In this document: positions 1-6,880 of the stretch, piece by piece | How positions within the stretch are numbered: the stretch's first letter is position 1 | Layout: every line of letters begins with the position of its first letter | DNA from: Frankiales bacterium | GTDB lineage: Bacteria > Actinomycetota > Actinomycetes > Mycobacteriales > SCTD01 | Length of the DNA stretch: 17,974 bases | NCBI GenBank assembly: GCA_025966295.1 | Contig: JAOPVD010000064.1 | Location: 1 to 17,974 of the forward strand | Direction: 5' to 3' | Translations under genes and position numbers: made by a program | Notes under the pieces: generated by a model | The model's input: the letters and a program-made list of their open reading frames with translations, nothing else | Database searches by the model: none | What the model was told of the DNA's origin: nothing

Positions 1-1304
1 CGGCGGTGGACGCCGCTGTGGCGGCTCCCGCGCTCCCGGCCCACGAGCGGGCCGCGGTCCTCCGGCGGACGGCCGGGCTCGTGCTCGAACGGGCGGAGCA
101 GTTCGCGCAGACCATCCGGGCCGAGGGCGGCAAGCCCGTCACCGCGGCCCGCACCGAGGTGGCCCGGGCGGTGGACACGCTGCAGCTCGCGGCGGAGGAG
201 GCCCGCCGGCTCACCGGCCAGAGCCTGCCGATGGACGCGGTCGCCTCCGGCGAGGGGCTGCTGGCGCTGACGCTGCCCGAGCCGGTGGGCGTGGTCGCCG
301 CCGTCACGCCCTTCAACTTCCCGCTCAACCTCGTGGCCCACAAGGTCGCGCCGGCGGTGGCGGCGGGCTGCCCGGTGCTGCTCAAGCCGTCCGAGCGGAC
401 GCCGTTCACGGCGGGGCTGCTGGTGCAGGCCTTCGCCGACGCCGGCCTGCCCGCGGGCCTGCTCAACCTGGTGACCGGGGACCCCGCGGCCATCGTGGGT
501 GCGTGGGTGGAGGACCCCCGCACCGCCGTGCTGACCTTCACCGGGTCGTCGGCGGTGGGCTGGGCGCTGAAGGAGCGCTCCCCCCGGAAGCGGCACGTGC
601 TGGAGCTGGGGTCGAACACCGCCATGGTGGTCGCGGCGGACGCGGACCTGCCCGCCGCGGTGGAGGCGGCCGCGATCGGCGCGTTCAGCAACTCCGGCCA
701 GGCCTGCATCTCCCTGCAGCGGGTGTACGCGGAGGAGCCGGTCGCGGAGCAGTTCACGGAGCTGCTCGCAGCGGCGGCGGCCGCCCTGGCCAGCGGCGAC
801 CCGGGGAGGGCGGAGACGGTGGTCGGGCCGTTGGTGAGCCGGGAGGCGACCGCGCGGGTGCTCGCGTGGGTCGCCGACGCGATCGCCCGTGGCGGCGTGC
901 TGCGCACCGGTGGCTGTGCGGTCGACGGCGTCGTGCTGCCGACCGTCCTGTCCGGCGTGCCGGATGACGCACCGGTGGTGTGCCAGGAGGTGTTCGGCCC
1001 CGTGGTGACGGTGAACGCCGTACCGGACGTGCGGTCCGCGGTGCGGCGCGTCAACAGCTCGCCGTACGGCTTGAACACCTCGATCTTCACGCGGGACCTC
1101 GACACCGCGCTCGGCTACGCCCGGTCGGCCGAGGCCGGGACCGTGCTCGTGAACGTCGCGCCGTCGTTCCGCACCGAGCACATGCCGTACGGCGGCGTGA
1201 AGTCCTCGGGGCAGGGCCGGGAGGGTGTCCCGTACGCGGTGCGCGCCCTCGTCGAGGACAAGCTCGTCATCCTGAGGGACGGCGGCGCGGGGTCGCGGAA
1301 CTAG
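1..1304 (+). CDS. Aldehyde dehydrogenase family protein (5' partial)
   Basis: NAD(P)+-dependent oxidation of an aldehyde to a carboxylate; the substrate is not evident. Visible motifs are the cofactor-fold segment TPFNFPLN, LLKPSERTP, the FTGSSAVG loop, the general-base segment LELGSNTA, the catalytic-cysteine segment SGQACIS, EVFGPVV, and the C-terminal PYGGVKSSGQGREG. ELGS replaces the commoner ELGG, which I associate with the phosphonoacetaldehyde/lactaldehyde-like (F21-type) branch; this assignment is from memory. The frame is open to the left edge. The GTG at base 6 lies inside the usual N-terminal helix region, and full family members are about 470-480 residues, so roughly 40 residues and the true start are missing. 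The TAG stop at 1302-1304 overlaps the stop of the convergent small gene. No link to the phosphate genes is apparent. Confidence 0.93.
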   Translation, partial: AVDAAVAAPALPAHERAAVLRRTAGLVLERAEQFAQTIRAEGGKPVTAARTEVARAVDTLQLAAEEARRLTGQSLPMDAVASGEGLLALTLPEPVGVVAAVTPFNFPLNLVAHKVAPAVAAGCPVLLKPSERTPFTAGLLVQAFADAGLPAGLLNLVTGDPAAIVGAWVEDPRTAVLTFTGSSAVGWALKERSPRKRHVLELGSNTAMVVAADADLPAAVEAAAIGAFSNSGQACISLQRVYAEEPVAEQFTELLAAAAAALASGDPGRAETVVGPLVSREATARVLAWVADAIARGGVLRTGGCAVDGVVLPTVLSGVPDDAPVVCQEVFGPVVTVNAVPDVRSAVRRVNSSPYGLNTSIFTRDLDTALGYARSAEAGTVLVNVAPSFRTEHMPYGGVKSSGQGREGVPYAVRALVEDKLVILRDGGAGSRN

Positions 1305-1474
1305 AGCGGCAGGTAGACCGGCCCCAGCTTCGGGCGGCCGGTGTTCTTGCTGTACCGGACGATCCCTTCCTCGCGCTCCACGACCGTGACCGGCACGTGC
1401 TCCTCGCGGGCGTGCTGCTCGAGCTCGGCGGTGTACGAGAAGCGCAGGCCACAGATCGGGCAGGCGTGGACCAT
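1301..1474 (-). CDS. 57-aa C2H2-type zinc-finger microprotein
   Basis: A 57-residue protein starting MVHACPICGLRF. Residues 5-26 fit the classical C2H2 finger spacing exactly: C5-x2-C8-x3-F12-x5-L18-x2-H21-x4-H26. The basic tail contains YSKNTGRPKLGPVYLPL. The ATG at 1474 has a good Shine-Dalgarno (GGAGG, 5 nt upstream), and codon third positions are G/C-rich, so I consider it a real gene despite its size. It lies downstream of pit on the same strand with an 85-nt gap. Its TAG stop shares the tetranucleotide CTAG (1301-1304) with the convergent aldehyde dehydrogenase stop. Zinc binding is inferred from the spacing. Whether it binds DNA, RNA or protein is unknown, and a single finger is rarely enough for specific DNA binding. 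Confidence 0.72.
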   Translation of the reverse strand: MVHACPICGLRFSYTAELEQHAREEHVPVTVVEREEGIVRYSKNTGRPKLGPVYLPL

Positions 1475-1484
1475 GAGGACCTCC

Positions 1485-1496
1485 AGGTGCTCACCT
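1485..1496. repeat. Short inverted repeat before the zinc-finger microprotein
   Basis: AGGTG-CT-CACCT is a perfect 5-bp inverted repeat with a 2-bp centre. It sits just upstream of, and abutting, the GGAGG ribosome-binding site of the small zinc-finger gene. It could be a small operator or could occlude the ribosome-binding site, but an inverted repeat this short can occur by chance. Confidence 0.25.
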
Positions 1497-1559
1497 CAGT
1501 GTGCGCCTGCTCCGGCCGCATGGACAGCCGTGGCGGGCAGCAAACCCGGTGACCCGGAG

Positions 1560-2567
1560 CTAGTTGATGACGGCCTGGCCGAGCAGGCAGAACACCGCGG
1601 CCACGGCAGCGGCGGCGGGGATCGTCAGCACCCAGGCCAGGGCGATGTTGCCGGCGACGCCCCAGCGGACCGCGGACAGCTTGCGGGTGGCCCCGACGCC
1701 CATGACCGAGCTCGTGATGACGTGCGTCGTCGACACCGGCAGGCCGTAGTGGGCGGTGGCGAACAGCACCGAGGAGGCGACCGTCTGGGCCGCGAACCCG
1801 GCGGCCGGGTCCATCTTGATGACCCGCCGGCCGAGCGTCCGCATGATCCGCATGCCACCGGCCAAGGTGCCGAGGCTGATCGCGGTCGCGGCGGAGACGA
1901 TGACCCACAGCGGGATGTCCGCATCGGGGCCCTGGTGGCCGGTGACGATCAGCGCGAGAACGATCACGCCCATCGTCTTCTGGGCGTCCTGCACACCGTG
2001 GCCGTACGCCATCGCCGCGCTGGACACGATCTGCGCGCGCCGGAAGTTGCGGTTCACCGAGCGCGGGCTGCGCTTCCGGACCGCCCACAGGATGATCAGC
2101 ATGACCAGGCCGCCGAGCAGGAAGCCCCCGAGCGGCGACACCACCATCGGGATCAGGACCTTGGTGTAGATGCCGTGCCACTTCACCGAGTCGCCCGCGG
2201 CCAGGGCCGCACCGACCAGGCCGCCGATGAGAGCGTGCGAGGAGGACGACGGCAGCCCGAAGTACCAGGTGATGAGGTTCCACGTGATGGCACCCACCAG
2301 CGCTGAGAACACCACCACCAGCCCGTCGGTGCTCGACAGCTCGGCCGGGTCCAGGATCCCCTTGCCGACGGTCTTGGCGATCTCCGTCGACATCAGCGCG
2401 CCGATGAGGTTCATGACGCCGGCGAGCAGCAGCGCGACGCGTGGGGTGAGCGCCCGGGTGGAGACGGCCGTGGCGATCGCGTTGGCCGCGTCGTGGAAGC
2501 CGTTGGTGTAGTCGAAGGCCAGGGCGATGACGACGATCGCGATCAGGCCGATGTCCATTCCGGACAC
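1560..2567 (-). CDS. pit: Low-affinity inorganic phosphate transporter, PiT family
   Basis: Integral membrane secondary transporter for metal-phosphate/H+ symport (PiT family). The 335-residue product has both family signature copies: NGFHDAANAIATAVST near residues 22-37 and GLPVSTTHVITSSVMGVG towards the C-terminus. It also has GLPSSSSHALIGG and AYGHGVQDAQKTMG, and many hydrophobic helices. Length is normal for actinomycete Pit. I chose GTG at 2567, four codons before an internal ATG, because AAGGAG lies 10 nt upstream of the GTG but about 19 nt from the ATG. That ribosome-binding site is inside the end of the preceding DUF47 gene, only 4 nt away, so the two genes form an operon. Expression probably depends on the promoter and PHO-box array in front of DUF47. 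Confidence 0.96.
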   Translation of the reverse strand: MSGMDIGLIAIVVIALAFDYTNGFHDAANAIATAVSTRALTPRVALLLAGVMNLIGALMSTEIAKTVGKGILDPAELSSTDGLVVVFSALVGAITWNLITWYFGLPSSSSHALIGGLVGAALAAGDSVKWHGIYTKVLIPMVVSPLGGFLLGGLVMLIILWAVRKRSPRSVNRNFRRAQIVSSAAMAYGHGVQDAQKTMGVIVLALIVTGHQGPDADIPLWVIVSAATAISLGTLAGGMRIMRTLGRRVIKMDPAAGFAAQTVASSVLFATAHYGLPVSTTHVITSSVMGVGATRKLSAVRWGVAGNIALAWVLTIPAAAAVAAVFCLLGQAVIN

Positions 2568-2571
2568 GCGC

Positions 2572-3189
2572 TCAGGACTCCTTGACGGCGATGGTCTCGA
2601 CTGCGTCCGCGACGTCCTCGAGGGCGTCGGCAGCAGCCTCGAGCTCGTCGGCGACGTCCTTGAGCTTCAGCGCGGTGAGGGCGTCGTACTCGCCGTTGAA
2701 CAGGCGGGCGACGGTACGGCGGTAGATCTGGTCGGCCTCGTTCTCGAGCCGGTTGACCTCGATCCAGTACTCCTCGAGGTCCTTCAGACCGCGCAGCCGC
2801 GGCATCGCCTCGGCGGTCTTGGCGGCGGCCCGCTGCAGCACCTCCACGACGCGGGCGTTCTCCGCGGGGAGGTCGCCGAGCTCGTAGAGCACCACCAGGT
2901 CGGCGGCGGCCTCCATGAAGTCCATGACGTCGTCGAGCCGGTTCGCGAGCCGGTAGATGTCCTCGCGGTCGAACGGCGTCACGAACGTGGTGTTCAGCTG
3001 GCGCATCACGGTGTGGGTGATCTCGTCGCTGTCGTGCTCGACGTCCCGCAGCTTCTTGGCCAGCGCCGGCCGGTCGGCGCCGGGCGCGAGCATCTCGCCG
3101 AGCAGCTGCGCGCCTTCGACGAGGTTGTTCGCGGCGGCGGTGAAGTGGTCGTAGAACGACGTGTCGCGCGGCGACAGGCGAAGGCGCAC
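2572..3189 (-). CDS. DUF47 family protein, Pit accessory (PhoU-like)
   Basis: A 205-residue, all-helical, acidic cytoplasmic protein of the DUF47 family, a PhoU relative usually encoded next to pit (called pap, Pit accessory protein, in Streptomyces). Visible features are the N-terminal FYDHFTAAANNLVEGAQLL, the centre DIYRLANRLDDVMDFMEAA, and LKDVADELEAAADALEDVADAVE at the C-terminus, resembling PhoU helices with E/D metal-binding positions. GTG at 3189 is the start, with GAGG about 6 nt upstream. It is first in an operon with pit (4-nt gap). The family is thought to modulate or stabilise Pit; the exact mechanism is not known. Upstream lie a -10-like TAGCAT, a hairpin and a PHO-box array. Confidence 0.92.
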   Translation of the reverse strand: MRLRLSPRDTSFYDHFTAAANNLVEGAQLLGEMLAPGADRPALAKKLRDVEHDSDEITHTVMRQLNTTFVTPFDREDIYRLANRLDDVMDFMEAAADLVVLYELGDLPAENARVVEVLQRAAAKTAEAMPRLRGLKDLEEYWIEVNRLENEADQIYRRTVARLFNGEYDALTALKLKDVADELEAAADALEDVADAVETIAVKES

Positions 3190-3228
3190 AGCAGACCTCA
3201 GGCGACGAGGGGGTGGTGGACGCCGCAG

Positions 3229-3234
3229 ATGCTA
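3229..3234 (-). promoter_or_regulatory. Predicted -10 element for DUF47-pit
   Basis: On the minus strand TAGCAT fits the actinomycete -10 consensus TANNNT. A transcript would start near 3222 and carry a leader of about 30 nt with the GAGG ribosome-binding site. The expected -35 region falls in the hairpin and proximal PHO-box repeat, which suits a promoter that relies on an activator or is blocked by a repressor. Confidence 0.5.
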
Positions 3235-3255
3235 GGGCGGCTCGTTCAGCCGCCC
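3235..3255 (-). terminator. Hairpin after phoU, probable end of the pst-phoU transcript
   Basis: GGGCGGCT and AGCCGCCC form a perfect 8-bp GC-rich stem around a 5-nt loop, 55 nt past the phoU stop. There is no U-run, as is usual for actinomycete hairpin terminators. It overlaps the first PHO-box repeat and sits directly before the -10 of the DUF47-pit promoter, so terminator and promoter share DNA. Confidence 0.55.
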
Positions 3256-3302
3256 GTCATCTCCCGTTCACCTTTCGTGCGTCGTTCACCTCCCGTTCAC
3301 CT
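3241..3302 (+). promoter_or_regulatory. PHO-box array (PhoP/RegX3-type direct repeats) before DUF47-pit
   Basis: Read on the plus strand there are five 11-nt units around GTTCACC. They are CTCGTTCAGCC (3241-3251), a weak GCCCGTCATCT (3252-3262), CCCGTTCACCT (3263-3273), then a 7-nt gap, GTCGTTCACCT (3281-3291) and CCCGTTCACCT (3292-3302). The 11-nt period and GTTCACC core match the direct-repeat units bound by PhoP in Streptomyces and by RegX3 in mycobacteria. The repeats point away from the DUF47-pit operon they precede. The array lies between the phoU stop and the -10 element. Confidence 0.75.
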
Positions 3303-3309
3303 GGCACGG

Positions 3310-3975
3310 TCAGTCAGCGGCGTAGGACTCCGGGTCACTGTGCTCGCCGGTGACGAGGTAGGTCACCGCGTGGCTGACGCTCACCGCGTGGTCGGCCAGC
3401 CGCTCGTAGTAGCGGCCGAGCAGCGCGAGGTCGATCGCGGCCTCGACGCCGTGGTCGAACGACCGGGACAGCAGCCGCTCGAACAGCTGGGCGTGCAGCT
3501 CGTCGATGGTGTCGTCGTCGGCCAGCAGCTGGGCCGCCAGCGTGAGGTCCCGGGTGGCGATGACGGTGCCGGCCTTGATGGCGATCCGGGTCGCCGCCTG
3601 GCCCATCTCCAAGATGGTGGCCCGCAGCTCCACCGGGATGACGCTGGCCGGGTGCCGGCGGCGGGCCACCTTGGCGATGTGCACGGCGTAGTCGCCGACG
3701 CGTTCCAGGTCCGAGCTCATCCGCAGCCCGGTGACGATGGCCCGCAGGTCGGTCGCGACCGGCTGCTGCCGGGCGAGCAGCTGCACGGCCACGTCGTCGA
3801 GCTGGCGGTACAGGATGTTGACCTGCTCGTCCGCGGCGATGACCGCCTCGGCGGCCTCCAGGTCGGCGTCGAGCAGGGCGGTGGTGGCCTTGCTGACCGC
3901 GGAGCCGACCAGCCGGCTCATCTCGATCAGGCCGTCGCCGACCTCGGCGAGCTGCTCGTGGTAGGTGTCGCGCAC
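3310..3975 (-). CDS. phoU: Phosphate signalling complex protein PhoU
   Basis: Cytoplasmic negative regulator linking the Pst transporter to the phosphate sensor kinase; under phosphate sufficiency it keeps the kinase off. The 221-residue length is typical. It has two PhoU helical-bundle repeats, each with the metal-binding E-R-x2-D signature: DLERVGDYAVHIAK (E91, D95) and YYERLADHAVSVSHAV (E191, D195). The start is GTG at 3975, preceded by AGGGG at about 6 nt. The 10-nt gap after pstB places it last in the pstSCAB-phoU operon, the usual order. A strong hairpin and PHO-box array follow the stop codon. Confidence 0.96.
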   Translation of the reverse strand: MRDTYHEQLAEVGDGLIEMSRLVGSAVSKATTALLDADLEAAEAVIAADEQVNILYRQLDDVAVQLLARQQPVATDLRAIVTGLRMSSDLERVGDYAVHIAKVARRRHPASVIPVELRATILEMGQAATRIAIKAGTVIATRDLTLAAQLLADDDTIDELHAQLFERLLSRSFDHGVEAAIDLALLGRYYERLADHAVSVSHAVTYLVTGEHSDPESYAAD

Positions 3976-3985
3976 GTCTGTCCCC

Positions 3986-4762
3986 TTATCCGAACCGGCC
4001 GGTGATGTAGTCCTCCGTGCGCTTCTCGGAGGGGTTGCTGAAGATCTTCTCGGTGGTGTCGATCTCGACGAGGCGCCCCGGCTGACCCGGGCCGTCGATG
4101 GTGAAGAACCCGGTGCTGTCGGAGACCCGGGCGGCCTGCTGCATGTTGTGCGTGACGATGACGATCGTGTAGCGGTCCTTCAGGTCGGTCATGAGGTCCT
4201 CGATCGCCAGTGTGGAGATCGGGTCGAGTGCGGAGCAGGGCTCGTCCATGAGCAGGACCTGCGGCTCGACGGCGATGGCGCGGGCGATGCAGAGCCGCTG
4301 CTGCTGGCCGCCGGACAGGCCGGCGCCCGGCTTGCCGAGCCGGTCCTTGACCTCGGTCCACAGGTTGGCGCCGCGCAGCGAGCGCTCGACGGCCTCGTCG
4401 AGGCGCTGCCGGCCCTTGATGCCGTTGAGCCGGAGCCCGGCCGCGACGTTGTCGTAGATCGACATCGTCGGGAACGGGTTGGGCCGCTGGAACACCATCC
4501 CGATCGTCCGCCGGACGGCGACGGCATCGACGCCCTCGCCGTACAGGTCCTCGTCGTCGAGCAGGACCTTGCCCTCGACGCGGGCGCCGGGGATCACCTC
4601 GTGCATGCGGTTCAGCGTCCGGAGGAACGTCGACTTGCCGCAGCCCGACGGGCCGATCAGGGCGGTGACGCTCTTGGGCTCGATGGACAGCGAGACCCCT
4701 TCGATGGCCTTCAGACTGCCGTAGTACGCCGAGACGTCGGTCGCGACGATGCGCTTGGCCAT
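3986..4762 (-). CDS. pstB: Phosphate ABC transporter ATP-binding protein PstB
   Basis: ATPase that powers high-affinity phosphate import (EC 7.3.2.1), docking on PstA/PstC at the inner face of the membrane. The 258-residue product has Walker A GPSGCGKST (37-45), Q-loop FQRPNPFP (Q92), ABC signature LSGGQQQR (149-156), Walker B LLMDEP followed by SALDP, and the H-loop THN (H205). FQRPNPFP and the C-terminal NPSEKRTEDYITGRFG are typical of PstB rather than other ABC ATPases. It starts just after the pstA stop (4-nt gap), inside the pst operon. Confidence 0.97.
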   Translation of the reverse strand: MAKRIVATDVSAYYGSLKAIEGVSLSIEPKSVTALIGPSGCGKSTFLRTLNRMHEVIPGARVEGKVLLDDEDLYGEGVDAVAVRRTIGMVFQRPNPFPTMSIYDNVAAGLRLNGIKGRQRLDEAVERSLRGANLWTEVKDRLGKPGAGLSGGQQQRLCIARAIAVEPQVLLMDEPCSALDPISTLAIEDLMTDLKDRYTIVIVTHNMQQAARVSDSTGFFTIDGPGQPGRLVEIDTTEKIFSNPSEKRTEDYITGRFG

Positions 4763-4766
4763 GCTG

Positions 4767-5813
4767 CTAGCCCTTCAGGCGGGTACGGCGCGAGATCAGG
4801 CGCGCCACGAGGTTGAGGAGGAGGACGAGCAGGAGCAGGGTGAGCGCGCCGGCCCAGGCCCGGTCGAGCGCCGCGGCCTGCGGCTGACCGGCTTGGGCGA
4901 AGACGTAGCTGGGCAGGCCGGCCTGCTGGCCCTGGAACGGGTTGGTGTTGATCGAGTCGAAGTTGAGCGCGGTCAGCAGCAGCGGCGCGGTCTCGCCGGT
5001 GACACGGGCGATGGCGAGGACCACACCCGTGGTGATGCCCGAGGCCGCCGTCGGCAGCACGACCCGCACCACGGTCTTCCAACGCGGCACGCCCAGGGCC
5101 AGCGCGGCCTCGCGCAGCGAGTCCGGCACCAGCGCGAGCACCACCTCGGTGGTGCGCACCACGGTCGGCAGCATGAGGATCGCGAGCGCCAGGGCGGCGG
5201 CGAAGCCGCTGAAGCCCTGGCCCAGCGCGAGCACCCAGAAGGTGAAGACGAACAGGCCGGCCACGATCGACGGCACGCCGGTCATCACGTCGGTGACGAA
5301 CTGGACGGCGCTGACGAGCGGGCCCCGGCCGTGCTCCACGACGTAGACGGCGGCCAGCAGCCCGATCGGGATGGCGATCAGGCTGGCGATCCCGACCTGC
5401 TGCAGCGTGCCGATGATCGCGTGGTAGGCGCCGCCGTGCGCGTCCCGCGGTCCGATGCCCCGCATCGAGTGGGTCAGGAAGTCCAGGTCGAAGCGCTTGG
5501 CGCCGTTCTTGACCACCAGCGCCACGACCGAGACGAGCGGCACCAGCGCCAGCAGGAACGAGCCCCACGCCAGCGAGGTGAACAGCCGGTCCACGGCCGC
5601 CCGCCGGCCCTGCACGGCGAGCACGACGGCCGGCGCGAGAACGAGGTAGGCGAGTCCGGCGACGACCACCATGAGCGCCGGGTTGGAGCCGCCGGCCAGC
5701 TGGACCACGGCGGTGCCGACCAGAACGGCCAGTACGCCGACCCCCGAGAGCGCGCCGGTCGAGACCGAGCGGGTCGGGCGCACGCTGCTGTCGCTCAGGG
5801 TCGCGGTGCTCAT
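4767..5813 (-). CDS. pstA: Phosphate ABC transporter permease PstA
   Basis: Membrane permease subunit of the high-affinity phosphate importer, paired with PstC. The 348-residue product has the binding-protein-dependent permease (EAA) loop starting EAALALGVPRWKTVV, the sequence VMTGVPSIVAGLFVF, and RVTGETAPLLLTAL. About 60 N-terminal residues add two hydrophobic segments (near 22-40 and 46-67), making it longer than E. coli PstA (about 296). The ATG at 5813 overlaps the pstC stop (ATGA), giving translational coupling and fixing the start. The same frame is open far upstream, but that part lies inside pstC and is not coding. Confidence 0.96.
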   Translation of the reverse strand: MSTATLSDSSVRPTRSVSTGALSGVGVLAVLVGTAVVQLAGGSNPALMVVVAGLAYLVLAPAVVLAVQGRRAAVDRLFTSLAWGSFLLALVPLVSVVALVVKNGAKRFDLDFLTHSMRGIGPRDAHGGAYHAIIGTLQQVGIASLIAIPIGLLAAVYVVEHGRGPLVSAVQFVTDVMTGVPSIVAGLFVFTFWVLALGQGFSGFAAALALAILMLPTVVRTTEVVLALVPDSLREAALALGVPRWKTVVRVVLPTAASGITTGVVLAIARVTGETAPLLLTALNFDSINTNPFQGQQAGLPSYVFAQAGQPQAAALDRAWAGALTLLLLVLLLNLVARLISRRTRLKG

Positions 5814-6793
5814 CCGAGCCTCTTTCGGGCCGAGCGGATGACGATGACGCGGGCGAGCGCGTTGACCGCGAACGTGATGACGAACAGCACCAGGCCGGTG
5901 GCGATGAGCGCGCCGCGCCCGGCCTGCGCGTACTCGCTGAACTTGGCGGCGATGTTGGCCGCGATGGTGTTGCCGCCGGGTCCGAGGATGCGCGCGGTGA
6001 TGGCCGGCGTGGTGCCCAGCACGAGGGCGACGGCGATGGTCTCGCCGAGGGCCCGGCCCAGGCCCAGCATGACTGCGCTGACGATGCCCGGCCGGCTCGG
6101 CGGCAGGACCGCGGTGCGGATGGCTTCCCAGCGGGTGGCGCCGAGCGCGAGTGCGGCCTCGCTGAGGGCGGACGGCACCTGCAGCAGCACCTCGCGGGTG
6201 AGCGCGGCGATGATCGGCAGGACCATGATCGCCAGCACCACGCTGGCGAGCAGGATGGAGCGGGAGTACCGGCCGCCGGTGTCGCCGAACAGCGGGAACC
6301 AGCCGAGGGTGGCGTTGAGCGTCTTGTTGACCGCCTGCAGGTGGGTGTTGAGGAAGGCGATGCCCCACAGGCCGTAGACGACCGACGGCACCGCGGCGAG
6401 CAGGTCGACCAGGCCGCCCAGCAGGCCGGCCAGCCGGCGCGGCGCGTACTGCGTCACGAAGATCGCCACACCGAGCGCGACCGGCACCGCCAGCACCATG
6501 GCCACCAGGCTGGTGAGGATGGTCCCGAAGGCCAGCACGGCGATGCCGAAGGTGGGCTTGTCGGCCTCCGGCAGAAACTCCTTGGTCGTCAGGAAGTTCG
6601 TCGTGTCGGCGCGCAGGGCCGGCACCGCCTGGACCACCAGGAAGATCCCGATCCCGATGATCGTCAGCACCAGAAGGACACCGGAGGCGCCGGTCATCGC
6701 GAAGAACACCCGGTCGCCGCGCCGGGACTCACCGCCGATGTGCGATGGCTCGGGCACCGTCGGGGCGGCGGGCCCCGCGGCAGGTGCGGTCAT
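5810..6793 (-). CDS. pstC: Phosphate ABC transporter permease PstC
   Basis: Membrane permease subunit of the Pst phosphate importer. The 327-residue product has about six transmembrane segments, the first near residues 33-57. It shows LLAAVPSVVYGLWGI, the EAA-loop sequence EAALALGATRWEAI, and GLGRALGETIAVALVLG, all typical of PstC. The hydrophilic N-terminus (about 30 residues) is common in actinomycetes. The ATG at 6793 has GGAAGGA 6 nt upstream. It overlaps pstA by 4 nt. It is separated from pstS by 87 nt holding a strong hairpin, suggesting that pstS message is uncoupled from the downstream genes. Confidence 0.97.
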   Translation of the reverse strand: MTAPAAGPAAPTVPEPSHIGGESRRGDRVFFAMTGASGVLLVLTIIGIGIFLVVQAVPALRADTTNFLTTKEFLPEADKPTFGIAVLAFGTILTSLVAMVLAVPVALGVAIFVTQYAPRRLAGLLGGLVDLLAAVPSVVYGLWGIAFLNTHLQAVNKTLNATLGWFPLFGDTGGRYSRSILLASVVLAIMVLPIIAALTREVLLQVPSALSEAALALGATRWEAIRTAVLPPSRPGIVSAVMLGLGRALGETIAVALVLGTTPAITARILGPGGNTIAANIAAKFSEYAQAGRGALIATGLVLFVITFAVNALARVIVIRSARKRLG

Positions 6794-6826
6794 GGAGCGT
6801 CCTTCCAGGTGGTGCGAACGGCCGAC

Positions 6827-6863
6827 GCCGCGGGTCCACCCTCTCAGGAGGGGGACCCGCGGC
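6827..6863 (-). ncRNA. pstS-pstC intercistronic hairpin (attenuator or mRNA stabiliser)
   Basis: An 11-bp perfect outer stem (6827-6837 with 6853-6863, core CGCGGGTCC/GGACCCGCG) is followed by one bulged A (6838). A 5-bp inner stem CCCTC/GAGGG then closes on the tetraloop TCAG. It starts 17 nt after the pstS stop and ends about 33 nt before the pstC start. Very stable and without a U-tract, it could be a partial terminator or a 3' protector that leaves pstS mRNA in excess over pstCAB, a common arrangement for binding-protein-dependent ABC operons. The function is inferred; the structure is read directly from the sequence. Confidence 0.7.
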
Positions 6864-6880
6864 AGGCGGCAGGTACAGGA

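Noticed and set aside
1526..1560. Possible hairpin after pit (CCGG-GTCA-CCGG)
   Set aside because: The stem is only 4 bp; too weak to call a terminator.
2527..4005. Long open frame on the plus strand across DUF47 and phoU
   Set aside because: It is antisense to well-recognised genes. Its translation is Val/Gly/Asp/Arg-rich low-complexity sequence typical of the opposite strand of GC3-biased genes, with no domain.
5814..6368. Upstream extension of the pstA frame, giving a 533-residue product
   Set aside because: The extension lies inside pstC and is Arg/His-rich low-complexity sequence. The ATGA overlap gives the real start.
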